Positions 55,122 through 62,272 of a stretch of DNA of 64,000 nucleotides are shown piece after piece. A model generated the notes under the pieces. It saw only the letters and a list, made by a program, of their open reading frames with translations. It searched no databases and had not been told where the DNA came from. Source of the stretch: TMED14 sp003507115 (GTDB taxonomy: Bacteria > Bacteroidota > Bacteroidia > Flavobacteriales > Schleiferiaceae); the NCBI GenBank assembly GCA_943787925.1, contig CALSOH010000001.1:558001-622000 (forward strand), read 5' to 3'. The translations under genes were made by a program, and so were the position numbers. Position 1 is the first letter of the stretch; every line of letters begins with the position of its first letter.

Positions 55122-56041
55122 GGGCGGTAAAGCAATCGAATATTGTCCACTAGAATCGTATCAAGCTTTCCGTTTCCCGCCTTCAAGGATCCCAGAAATA
55201 TCCTGAAATCCGTCGCGTCGGGAACTCCAGATACCTCGGTCACTAGGTTAATGTAGGCGTGATTCCATGTTTTGGTCGGGTTCAATGTGGCCGTCGGCAT
55301 TTGGAGAATCTGGCCAGGACGGTATGCTATCACCCCCACGGAAAGGGGGACGGAACAGAGGTAATCCAACTCCACGTAGACATTGGCACTAAACTTGGGC
55401 AATACGTAGCGATCCATACTTTGTACTTCAAAACGCGACAATCCCGTATCTAGTATGGCCATTCCGCTGTAAACATTGGTCTCGGAGGCCGGAGCCGGAA
55501 AGCGCAACGCCGGATCGGAGGTGAGAATCCATGATGTGTCACTTTGAACGCTAGCCACCATTCGGCGCCCGACAGACTCAAAATTCTCAAGAGGTTCAAC
55601 CACCAGATTACCCCCTACACCCACAAAGTCATACGATAAAACGCGAGGATTGTTGCCCAGAGGCACGGTGGTGGTCACCCCTCGTTTCAGGGTTGCCGTG
55701 GTGCTGTAATCTGTGTAAAACGGGTAAATACCGCGAAAGCTGGCAATTCCGTTGATGTTGATTCCGGCGTAAAGCCGAATCTCCTTGGGGCCCTCTTGAT
55801 CCATTAGAATCGGTAAGGTCGTTGGAAGGTGGTGGGCGCCGAGATTCACCCCGTCGACTTGAACCCACGCGGTGGTGACTTTGGAACTCGTGTTTCCCCA
55901 CACCGCCCCAGGCTCGGGGGCCATGGCCAAGGCCGGGATTCGCAGGAAAGCCGGTTCTTCCACCGATTCTTGGTCGCAGCTTGTGATCAATCCCACCAAA
56001 GCGAGTCCCCAAAGCCAAATTCGTGTAAAACTTTCCTGCAT
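55118..56041 (-). CDS. Hypothetical lipoprotein coupled to glycosylphosphotransferase
   Basis: About 307 residues with a lipobox (LVGLITSC, Cys about 22) and a mostly beta-strand body. DYSTTATLKRGVTTTVPLG and WVQVDGVNLGAHHLPTTLPIL suggest Ig-like or carbohydrate-contacting sandwiches, but I recognise no family. The ATG at 56041 is 4 nt from a perfect -7 box, so it heads the transcript; its TGA overlaps the start of the glycosylphosphotransferase. A role in exporting or binding the polysaccharide is inference from that coupling only. Confidence 0.75.
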   Translation of the reverse strand: MQESFTRIWLWGLALVGLITSCDQESVEEPAFLRIPALAMAPEPGAVWGNTSSKVTTAWVQVDGVNLGAHHLPTTLPILMDQEGPKEIRLYAGININGIASFRGIYPFYTDYSTTATLKRGVTTTVPLGNNPRVLSYDFVGVGGNLVVEPLENFESVGRRMVASVQSDTSWILTSDPALRFPAPASETNVYSGMAILDTGLSRFEVQSMDRYVLPKFSANVYVELDYLCSVPLSVGVIAYRPGQILQMPTATLNPTKTWNHAYINLVTEVSGVPDATDFRIFLGSLKAGNGKLDTILVDNIRLLYRP

Positions 56042-56045
56042 CGCA

Positions 56046-56053
56046 CAAAGGTA
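56046..56053 (-). promoter_or_regulatory. -7 box (TACCTTTG) 4 nt before the lipoprotein start
   Basis: Perfect TAnnTTTG on the minus strand followed by TGCG and ATG; predicts a leaderless transcript. The pcm gene starts divergently 34 bp away. Confidence 0.6.
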
Positions 56054-56086
56054 GAGCAGTGACCGCTTTGTAATTTGCAGGACCCG

Positions 56087-56743
56087 ATGCGAAGCGACAC
56101 CCCCCGACACCAAGGCCAGCGTTTACAGCTTGTTCAGCAACTGCGAGAGCGAGGAATTGCGGATGAACGAGTGTTGGATGCGATGAGTCAGGTCCCTCGG
56201 CATTTGTTCTTGGATTCCTCCTTTGAACAATTTGCTTATCGGGATGCGGCTTTTCCCATTCGTGCCCACCAAACGATTTCCCAGCCCTACACCGTGGCCT
56301 TCCAGACGGAGGCCCTCCGCTTGGCTCCAGGGTCTAAAGTATTGGAAATCGGCACGGGATCGGGATATCAGGCCGCCGTACTCGCCGCAATGGGCTTTAA
56401 AGTCTATACCATCGAACGTCAAAAGGAATTGTTTGACTTTTCTAAAGGCATTTTGCGCGAGCTGGGATATCGGGTGACACAAAAATTTGGAGACGGCTAC
56501 AAAGGAATGCCGGCTTTTGCCCCCTTTGATGGGATTCTCGTTACCGCCGCTGCCCCGGAGTTGCCCCAAGAATTAATCGCTCAACTGCGTCCGGAGGCGA
56601 GACTCATTGTTCCGGTAGGAGACGTTGAACAAGATCAAGTGATGCATGCCGTGTGGCAAGATGTGCACGGAACGCGCCAGGAAGAAGTTCTGGGCCAATT
56701 CCGCTTCGTCCCCATGTTAAAAGATGTGGATACAGGCCGTTAA
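56087..56743 (+). CDS. pcm: Protein-L-isoaspartate O-methyltransferase
   Basis: A 218-residue repair methyltransferase that uses AdoMet to methylate isoaspartyl residues. Visible are MSQVPRHLFLDSSFEQFAY (about 29-47), the AdoMet motif VLEIGTGSGYQAAVLA (about 81-96), VYTIERQKEL, and FDGILVTAAAPELPQELIAQL. I chose the ATG at 56087; a TTG at 56075 would add four residues. Convergent with smpB. Confidence 0.94.
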   Translation: MRSDTPRHQGQRLQLVQQLRERGIADERVLDAMSQVPRHLFLDSSFEQFAYRDAAFPIRAHQTISQPYTVAFQTEALRLAPGSKVLEIGTGSGYQAAVLAAMGFKVYTIERQKELFDFSKGILRELGYRVTQKFGDGYKGMPAFAPFDGILVTAAAPELPQELIAQLRPEARLIVPVGDVEQDQVMHAVWQDVHGTRQEEVLGQFRFVPMLKDVDTGR

Positions 56744-56751
56744 AACTTCGT

Positions 56752-57192
56752 TTACAGCTCCCGTTGAGTTTCCCGGTCGATGTCGCGTTCCTTTATGGCT
56801 GCGCGTTTATCGTGAAGCTTCTTTCCTTTGGCGAGGGCTATTTCCAGTTTTGCCCATCCCCGAGGACTGAAATAAAGTTTCAGAGGAACGACGGTGGTGC
56901 CGACATCCTTTAAAGCTTTTTGAATTTTTACCAGTTCGTTCTTCTTAAGCAGCAATTTTCGCTCCCGCAAGGGGAGGTGGTTGCTGTGGGTACCGAGGCG
57001 AAATTCAGCAATGTGAAGATTCTTTATCCAAAGTTCCCCGGAATCATGGATATAGCAATAGCTATCTGAAAGATTTCCCTTTCCCTCTCGGAGTGACTTG
57101 ACCTCTGTACCGTAGAGTTGGAGGCCCGCCGTGAAGAAATCTTCCAGGTGGTACGCAAAACGCGCTCGTCTATTCTGAATAACCGGGTTCAC
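56752..57192 (-). CDS. smpB: SsrA-binding protein SmpB
   Basis: A 146-residue tmRNA partner for ribosome rescue. It starts with GTG, then NPVIQNRRARFAYHLEDFFTAG, with the core VKSLREGKGNLSDSYCYI (about 33-50), HLPLRERKLLLKKNELVKI (about 73-91) and the basic C-terminal GKKLHDKRAAIKERD. A TAGATTTG -7 box lies 4 nt before the GTG. Divergent from pyrD. Confidence 0.96.
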   Translation of the reverse strand: MNPVIQNRRARFAYHLEDFFTAGLQLYGTEVKSLREGKGNLSDSYCYIHDSGELWIKNLHIAEFRLGTHSNHLPLRERKLLLKKNELVKIQKALKDVGTTVVPLKLYFSPRGWAKLEIALAKGKKLHDKRAAIKERDIDRETQREL

Positions 57193-57196
57193 AGCG

Positions 57197-57204
57197 CAAA
57201 TCTA
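57197..57204 (-). promoter_or_regulatory. -7 box (TAGATTTG) 4 nt before smpB
   Basis: TAnnTTTG on the minus strand, then CGCT and the GTG start of smpB. Only 4 bp separate it from the opposing pyrD box. Confidence 0.55.
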
Positions 57205-57208
57205 ACCC

Positions 57209-57216
57209 TACTTTTG
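57209..57216 (+). promoter_or_regulatory. -7 box (TACTTTTG) 6 nt before pyrD
   Basis: TAnnTTTG followed by TGGAGT and the ATG of pyrD, predicting a leader of zero to two bases. Confidence 0.55.
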
Positions 57217-57222
57217 TGGAGT

Positions 57223-58254
57223 ATGCTGTACGATCGTGTTCTCCGCCCTTTGCTTTTTTCACTCCCTGCGGAAAAAGCGCATAATCTCACTATGGTTCAG
57301 CTTAGAGCGCTGCAATCCACTTCGGTAGGGCGCTCTTTACTTAGAATGTGGGTCGGACCCGTTGCACAGAACCCAGTACATGCGATGGGGCTCAAATTTT
57401 CCCATCCTGTTGGAATCGCGGCCGGCCTGGATAAGAATGCCGAAGCGGTTCGGGGTTTTTTCACATTGGGCTTTAGTCATGTGGAAGTAGGCACCTTGAC
57501 CCCCCGTCCACAGCCCGGAAACCCCATGCCGCGTTTGTTTCGGTTGCCCTCGGACCAAGCGATTATCAATCGAATGGGCTTCAACAACCGGGGGGCAGAG
57601 TCTGCCGCGGAACGCTTGGCGCAGCGCGACCCTGCCTGGGGCATTGTGGGCGGAAACGTCGGCAAAAACAAGGACACCCCGAACGATCAGGCATCAGAGG
57701 ACTACCTCCGCGCGATGCACGCTCTGGCGGGTACCGTCGATTACTATACCGTCAATATTTCTTCCCCGAATACCCCGGGACTGCGGGATCTTCAGCATGA
57801 AACGGCGTTAAAATCCCTACTAGAAGTCGTGGCCAACGAGAATAAACGCTTACAGGGCATTCCATTAGCGGTCAAGATTGCGCCGGATTTGACCAAGGAC
57901 GAAGTACAAGCCATGGCTCGCATGGCCGCCACGTGCGGCTTCCAAGGCATCATTGCGACCAATACGACCATCGATCGTTCGGGATTGAAAGCAAACCCAA
58001 ATCATATTGCCGATATAGGGCCTGGAGGCCTTTCGGGGCGTCCTTTAACCTCTCGAAGTACGCAGGTCATTGAATGGATCAAAGAAGCCGTGGGAGACTC
58101 TCTGTCGGTCATTGGTGTCGGAGGTGTGTTTTCCGCTCAAGATGTCATCGATAAACGAAATGCGGGTGCAGACCTTGTCCAAGTGTACACAGGATTCGTT
58201 TATCAAGGGCCCAGGATGATTCATACCTTGCAACCAGCATGGAAGCGCGATTAA
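57223..58254 (+). CDS. pyrD: Dihydroorotate dehydrogenase (quinone), class 2
   Basis: A 343-residue FMN flavoprotein of pyrimidine synthesis, membrane-associated through its N-terminal helices (VLRPLLFSLPAEKAHNLTM, about 5-23). FMN and substrate motifs include GLDKNAEAVRGFFTLGFSHVEVGT (split, about 70-93), the catalytic Ser in VNISSPNTPGLRDLQ (about 182-196), and GVGGVFSAQDVIDKRNAGADLVQVYTG (split, about 295-321). Class 2 length and N-terminal helix support the quinone-linked form. I chose the ATG at 57223 next to the -7 box. The next gene overlaps by 16 bp. Confidence 0.96.
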   Translation: MLYDRVLRPLLFSLPAEKAHNLTMVQLRALQSTSVGRSLLRMWVGPVAQNPVHAMGLKFSHPVGIAAGLDKNAEAVRGFFTLGFSHVEVGTLTPRPQPGNPMPRLFRLPSDQAIINRMGFNNRGAESAAERLAQRDPAWGIVGGNVGKNKDTPNDQASEDYLRAMHALAGTVDYYTVNISSPNTPGLRDLQHETALKSLLEVVANENKRLQGIPLAVKIAPDLTKDEVQAMARMAATCGFQGIIATNTTIDRSGLKANPNHIADIGPGGLSGRPLTSRSTQVIEWIKEAVGDSLSVIGVGGVFSAQDVIDKRNAGADLVQVYTGFVYQGPRMIHTLQPAWKRD

Positions 58255-59105
58255 TTTGGGTAGAATGCCCTCGGGACGCGATGCAGGGCTATCCTCAGCC
58301 CTTTGCCACCAGCGCGAAGGTGGAATACCTCCGCCACGTTTTGGAGGTGGGATATGACACCATTGACATAGGCAGTTTTGTTTCTCCTAAAGCCATTCCT
58401 CAGATGGCCGATACCGAGGCCGTACTCGAAGCCTTGGCCCCGGACAAAGGGCGCAACCGCTTTTTGGTCATTGCAGCGAATCGTCAAGGGGTTAAGGCGG
58501 CAGCGGCAAATCCCCATGTGGACATCGTAGGCTACCCTTTTTCCGCTTCCGACACCTTTCAGCAGCGCAACACACGACGCAGTCAAGCCCAAGCGATGGA
58601 AGAACTTATCGACCATGCCGCGGACCTGCGTGCCTCAGGCAAAACCTTGGTCGTCTACATCAGCATGGCCTTTGGAAATCCCTATGGAGATCCCTATTCG
58701 GTGGAGGCGGTAGCAGAGTGGGTGCGACAGGTTCAGCAGGCTGTTTCCCCCGAAGCTATTTCATTGAGCGACACCGTAGCCATGGCAACACCGGAAGACA
58801 TTACCGCATTAGTTGCAGCGTGCCAATCCGCATCCCCCGAAGCTCAATTGGGCTTGCATTTGCACGTGCCTGCGGGATATTCACTGCGATCGGGCCTCGT
58901 ACAAGCGGGCTGGGCGAGTGGTGTCCGGCGCTTTGATTCCGCTTTACTCGGATTTGGGGGTTGCCCCTTAGCCCAAGACGAGATGTGTGGAAACCTTCCC
59001 TCCGAAAGCCTATTGACCTTCGTTCTTTCTCGACGCATTCCTACTCATGTGAATCCTCTCGCATTGGAAGCGGCCCACAACGCGGCGCGGCGACTTTTTC
59101 TGTAA
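58239..59105 (+). CDS. Hydroxymethylglutaryl-CoA lyase
   Basis: A 288-residue TIM-barrel lyase splitting HMG-CoA into acetyl-CoA and acetoacetate at the end of leucine breakdown. The N-terminal WVECPRDAMQGY corresponds to the usual VEVGPRDGLQ with substitutions; DIGSFVSPKAIPQMAD (about 43-58) and SLSDTVAMATPEDI are typical, and the catalytic Cys is in GFGGCPLAQDEMCGN (about 244-258). The metal-binding LHLHVPAG reads with Val where HN is usual. Overlaps pyrD by 16 bp, so probably co-transcribed. Confidence 0.87.
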   Translation: MEARLIWVECPRDAMQGYPQPFATSAKVEYLRHVLEVGYDTIDIGSFVSPKAIPQMADTEAVLEALAPDKGRNRFLVIAANRQGVKAAAANPHVDIVGYPFSASDTFQQRNTRRSQAQAMEELIDHAADLRASGKTLVVYISMAFGNPYGDPYSVEAVAEWVRQVQQAVSPEAISLSDTVAMATPEDITALVAACQSASPEAQLGLHLHVPAGYSLRSGLVQAGWASGVRRFDSALLGFGGCPLAQDEMCGNLPSESLLTFVLSRRIPTHVNPLALEAAHNAARRLFL

Positions 59106-59119
59106 TTTCGCCACGTACT

Positions 59120-59299
59120 TGTGTGCCCACTCGGGGCTTAAAAGGGAAACCGGTGAGATTCCGGTGCTGTACCCGCAGCTGTAACCTGCCACTTGACTTT
59201 TTGATGATGCCACTGGGAAACTGGGAAGGCCAAAAAGTTGCAGGGAGCCAGAAGACCTGCCTTGAACCATAACCCCGTCAACACCGGGAAGAGTGTTGA
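59120..59299 (+). ncRNA. Cobalamin riboswitch
   Basis: A full cobalamin aptamer in the 200-bp gap before a TonB-dependent receptor. Conserved blocks in order: AAAGGGAA-CCGGTG (from about 59140), the TCCGGTGCTGTACCCGCAGCTG segment (split, about 59159-59180), GCCACTGG..GAAGGC, and the B12 box AGCCAGAAGACCTGCC at 59246-59261. Downstream a hairpin TCAACAC/GTGTTGA (59278-59299, eight-base loop) ends 6 nt before the ATG and fits the P13 regulatory hairpin. With no terminator T-run, control is probably at translation start: B12 would repress the receptor. Confidence 0.95.
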
Positions 59300-59305
59300 A
59301 GCGAA

Positions 59306-61069
59306 ATGAAAATAAGGCCTCACCAAGTCCTTCTGGGACTCAGTCTGTGTGTCTGGTCTGCCCGTGCGCAGACCGTGGACACCGTCACCCTCCAATTGTC
59401 CTCCGTGCCCGTTTGGGCTGAAGCACCCGCTCAAAGCGCTGCCTTGCCAAAAACCGATGCCTATGGGCTTTGGTCAAGCGGGGCTGATATCCGCATGACA
59501 TCGCCCGGGGCTTCTTTACTCCTGAGCCGGGATGGGTATCCAGGAGCATATGTCCAAGGCACCTGGGAAGGACTGCCCCTGTTGACCCCGGATTTGGGCG
59601 TCGCAGATTTTTCTTTGCTCCCTCAATGGGGACAAACGTCGTCCTGGGCGTCCACCCTCTCTGCACAGTATCAAAGCTCGAATTCCATTGGAGAAATCTT
59701 GGATGTCCGTTCCAGTGGACCCGATCACCTCGAACTTCGCGGAAGCTCGCTCAAAGGAGCGGGCGTGGGTGGTCGCTGGACCTTGCCCAGCGGCGAGAAT
59801 GCCCAGGTCGTTCTGGGTGGCGGGACCGAGGCATGGATCAATGACTACCGTTATGGTGAATCCGGCCAACGCCGAGAGGAAGCGGACGGGGAGCGCTCTG
59901 AAATCTATCTGACCCACCGGACCATCTACGCTGGCGGCCGCTGGAGCACAGGCGGAAATGCCTATTTGATCTCCTCGGACCGAGGATTGCCGGCGTCCAT
60001 CGATGATATGGAAGGAATTGGTGCCCGGCAGCAAGACCTCCGTTGGCAGGTCAGCCAATACCAGGCCTTCCATTACGAGGACATGCAATTCCGTACGGAG
60101 CAGGTCGTTTGGGGCCAAGACCAAGGCTACCAGGGCTATTGGTTTTCGGATACGAATGCAACCCAAGGAGCCTACCTCCGCTTTTACACAGGTACCCACT
60201 GGAAGAATTGGAAGCTTAGCAACGAGGAAACGGTAGGTGTAAATCGAATGCAGGGCGTCTATAAGCCGGACACGAGCGTGGATTTCGTGACCCTCAACCT
60301 CGTGGCGGAGTCTCCAACTACGCGTTTGGGTAGATTCACCCTCGGCGCTAAGTGGTCTACATGGGGACCCAAGAAAAGCCCTCTAGCACCGCAGATCCTT
60401 TGGGAGAAAAAGGTGCAAACGTGGACCTTGTCGGGCCACCTGCGCCAAATGTTCCGCTTTCCAACCATGAACGACTTGTTTTGGACGGGCTTTGGCAACC
60501 CAGACTTGGATCCTGAACGTGGTTGGGAAGCGCAAGGGGGGCTTCGCCAATCCTTTCCACGCGGATATGTAGAGGCGAAAATATTTAGCACCCGGCTGCA
60601 GCAAGCCATCATTTGGCTTCCGGATGACTTCGGCAATTGGCGCCCAGTGAATCAGAGTTCATGGGACCGTCAAGGCGCCAAACTGGCGGGGCACTACGCT
60701 CCAGGCAGCTGGACCTTGGATGCCAACGTTCGCTACGTTCGGGTCACGGATGCGGAGGGGAATTTGGCCCCATATGTGGCTCCATGGCTTGGGAACGCTT
60801 CGGTCTCTCGACGTTGGGGCAAAGGAGAGTGGGGTGCCACTTGGACGGGCCAGACGGCTGTTCCCACGTATTGGGTTGCGCCAGGATCTGGACCTGAGGC
60901 CTACCTCGCAGGTCAGTCTTCGATGGGCTTGCAGTATGCCCGAGGCCTGACGGATGCCCTCAAGGCGCAGATTTCGGTGGAAAACCTCTTCAATCAAACG
61001 GTCATCTTCCAGCCGGGCTATCCCATGCCTGGACGATACTTCCAGGTTAGATTTCAGTATTACTTGTAA
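59306..61069 (+). CDS. TonB-dependent receptor, putative cobalamin transporter (BtuB-like)
   Basis: A 587-residue outer-membrane receptor with a signal peptide (VLLGLSLCVWSARA). It has a short plug-like region (PGASLLLSRDGYPGAYVQGTWEGLPLL, about 70-96) and a 22-strand-type beta-barrel ending FQVRFQYYL with a terminal aromatic-Leu. The barrel has the FRFPTMNDLFWTGFGNPDLDPERGW motif (split, about 386-410) typical of TonB receptors. The riboswitch just upstream makes a corrinoid ligand very likely. A classical TonB box and full plug motif are not clear. No btuCDF genes follow. Confidence 0.88.
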   Translation: MKIRPHQVLLGLSLCVWSARAQTVDTVTLQLSSVPVWAEAPAQSAALPKTDAYGLWSSGADIRMTSPGASLLLSRDGYPGAYVQGTWEGLPLLTPDLGVADFSLLPQWGQTSSWASTLSAQYQSSNSIGEILDVRSSGPDHLELRGSSLKGAGVGGRWTLPSGENAQVVLGGGTEAWINDYRYGESGQRREEADGERSEIYLTHRTIYAGGRWSTGGNAYLISSDRGLPASIDDMEGIGARQQDLRWQVSQYQAFHYEDMQFRTEQVVWGQDQGYQGYWFSDTNATQGAYLRFYTGTHWKNWKLSNEETVGVNRMQGVYKPDTSVDFVTLNLVAESPTTRLGRFTLGAKWSTWGPKKSPLAPQILWEKKVQTWTLSGHLRQMFRFPTMNDLFWTGFGNPDLDPERGWEAQGGLRQSFPRGYVEAKIFSTRLQQAIIWLPDDFGNWRPVNQSSWDRQGAKLAGHYAPGSWTLDANVRYVRVTDAEGNLAPYVAPWLGNASVSRRWGKGEWGATWTGQTAVPTYWVAPGSGPEAYLAGQSSMGLQYARGLTDALKAQISVENLFNQTVIFQPGYPMPGRYFQVRFQYYL

Positions 61070-61073
61070 AAAG

Positions 61074-61101
61074 AAAGCCGGGCAAGGAGCCCGGCTTTTT
61101 T
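61074..61101 (+). terminator. Bidirectional terminator between receptor and DUF6580 genes
   Basis: AAAGCCGGGC pairs with GCCCGGCTTT around a five-base loop, with T-tracts on both sides (TTTTTT on +, and the complement of AAAAAG on -). It serves the two convergent genes. Confidence 0.85.
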
Positions 61102-61124
61102 ATGGGTGGAAAGTGCGTCCAGGA

Positions 61125-61664
61125 TTAGGCCATTCCCAAGACGCTGCGCTTGGCATAGGCCCACTGCAGAAGCGCTCCGTATACCAGTGTGCTCGCCGTG
61201 GCTGAAACAAAGAAGGGAAGTGCTGCCACATAGGCCGTGAACAGACCCGCGCCGGTTTGCGGTAGGGCAGGGTTGCCATACCAAAAGCCCACATTGGAAA
61301 GGGCAAAAAACGCGAAGTTGGCGACGACCGCATGGCCAGCTCCAACGATTCCATCCATCTGACGGGCTTTCTGTCCCCAGAGCACCATGGCCACGTGGCC
61401 CGCATACACCCATACCATACCGGGATAGCCCCAAGAAAAGCCTTCCGTCATGGCGCCATAGACGACGTTATTGAGCAAGAGATCACTCACAAAGAGCAAA
61501 ACCAAGGGGAGAAGCATGGCTCCAGGACGGCCTTTGCTCCAGAATCCACCCACCAAGGCGACGGCACCCATGGCCGTAAAATTGGGGAAGTGGGGGAGAA
61601 AGCGCGTGAGTAGCGCCAGCGCGAGGAGGCCTGCCGTAGCGATAAAGGGGGAGATAGTGCGCAT
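61125..61664 (-). CDS. DUF6580-family integral membrane protein
   Basis: A 179-residue protein with five or six hydrophobic helices (FIATAGLLALALLTRFLP; FTAMGAVALVGGFW; LLPLVLLFVSDLLLNN; YAGHVAMVLWG; VVANFAFFALSNVGFWYGN, and a final TASTLVYGALLQ). The NFTAMGAVALVGG opening and WYGNPALPQTGAGL loop match the DUF6580 membrane family, similar in size to ECF S-components. Its position opposite a riboswitch-controlled corrinoid receptor suggests a B12-linked inner-membrane role (inference); it has no riboswitch of its own. A 61-residue membrane protein precedes it by 2 bp. Confidence 0.75.
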   Translation of the reverse strand: MRTISPFIATAGLLALALLTRFLPHFPNFTAMGAVALVGGFWSKGRPGAMLLPLVLLFVSDLLLNNVVYGAMTEGFSWGYPGMVWVYAGHVAMVLWGQKARQMDGIVGAGHAVVANFAFFALSNVGFWYGNPALPQTGAGLFTAYVAALPFFVSATASTLVYGALLQWAYAKRSVLGMA

Positions 61665-61666
61665 AT

Positions 61667-61852
61667 CTATAAACGTTTAAAGATGTAGATGACAAAGAGG
61701 AGCATTACCACGCCCAAGACAATTTTTAGGTTGCTACCATAGTGGATGGCATGGGTGCGTGCATCCTTTCGGTAGCTCCAAAATAAGAAGACCAAAAAGG
61801 CGACGGTAAATATCCCCGCAAAAATCCAATGTCCTGTGCCTATGTTTTCCAA
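61667..61852 (-). CDS. Small two-helix membrane protein
   Basis: A 61-residue protein if started at TTG 61852 (ENIGTGHWIFAGIFTVAFLV follows). Two hydrophobic helices (WIFAGIFTVAFLVFLFWSY and IVLGVVMLLFVIYIF) flank a basic loop (RKDARTHAIHYGSN). The longer ORF to 61990 would overlap the divergent MazG-like gene, and its extra residues look non-coding, so I prefer the TTG start. A TATTTTTG -7 box at 61869-61876 agrees with this. Similar small proteins of unknown role occur in Flavobacteria; likely co-transcribed with the DUF6580 gene. Confidence 0.6.
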   Translation of the reverse strand: MENIGTGHWIFAGIFTVAFLVFLFWSYRKDARTHAIHYGSNLKIVLGVVMLLFVIYIFKRL

Positions 61853-61868
61853 GTGTGGTAATTTGGAA

Positions 61869-61876
61869 CAAAAATA
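61869..61876 (-). promoter_or_regulatory. -7 box (TATTTTTG) for the small membrane protein and DUF6580 genes
   Basis: TAnnTTTG on the minus strand, 16 nt before the proposed TTG start at 61852. It also lies just upstream of the divergent MazG-like gene. Confidence 0.4.
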
Positions 61877-61882
61877 ACCGCC

Positions 61883-62272
61883 ATGCAGGAACAAATAGCC
61901 GCTGTGACCAAATTCCATGAAGTTTATCGCATTCCGTATGCGGTTCAACCCACCACAAACGTCGATCCACAGCTGATAGCTCTCCGCCACCGCCTCATGG
62001 CTGAAGAAAATGAAGAATACCTCGAAGCCGCGCTAGCAGGGAATCTCGTGGAAGTAGCCGATGCGCTGGGGGACATGCTGTACATTCTCTGCGGCACCAT
62101 GATCACCCATGGTATGCAAGAAAAAATAGAAGAGGTCTTTCGCGAAATTCAACGCAGCAATCTCAGTAAACTTGGCGCGGATGGACAGCCGATCTACCGA
62201 GAAGACGGCAAAGTCATGAAGGGACCGAACTACTTTAAGCCCGATATCGCCGCCATTCTGGCGGGCCGCTGA
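61883..62272 (+). CDS. MazG-like nucleoside triphosphate pyrophosphohydrolase
   Basis: A 129-residue all-alpha NTP pyrophosphohydrolase. The family ExxE and ExxD metal motifs appear in LMAEENEEYLEAAL (about 39-52) and EVADALGDMLYILCG (about 57-71), and the C-terminal NLSKLGADGQPIYREDGKVMKGPNYFKPDI (split) is typical of the MazG-like family related to phage and bacterial dATP/dCTP pyrophosphohydrolases. It may clean non-canonical nucleotides. Its last 43 bp overlap the convergent OstA-like gene. Confidence 0.87.
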   Translation: MQEQIAAVTKFHEVYRIPYAVQPTTNVDPQLIALRHRLMAEENEEYLEAALAGNLVEVADALGDMLYILCGTMITHGMQEKIEEVFREIQRSNLSKLGADGQPIYREDGKVMKGPNYFKPDIAAILAGR

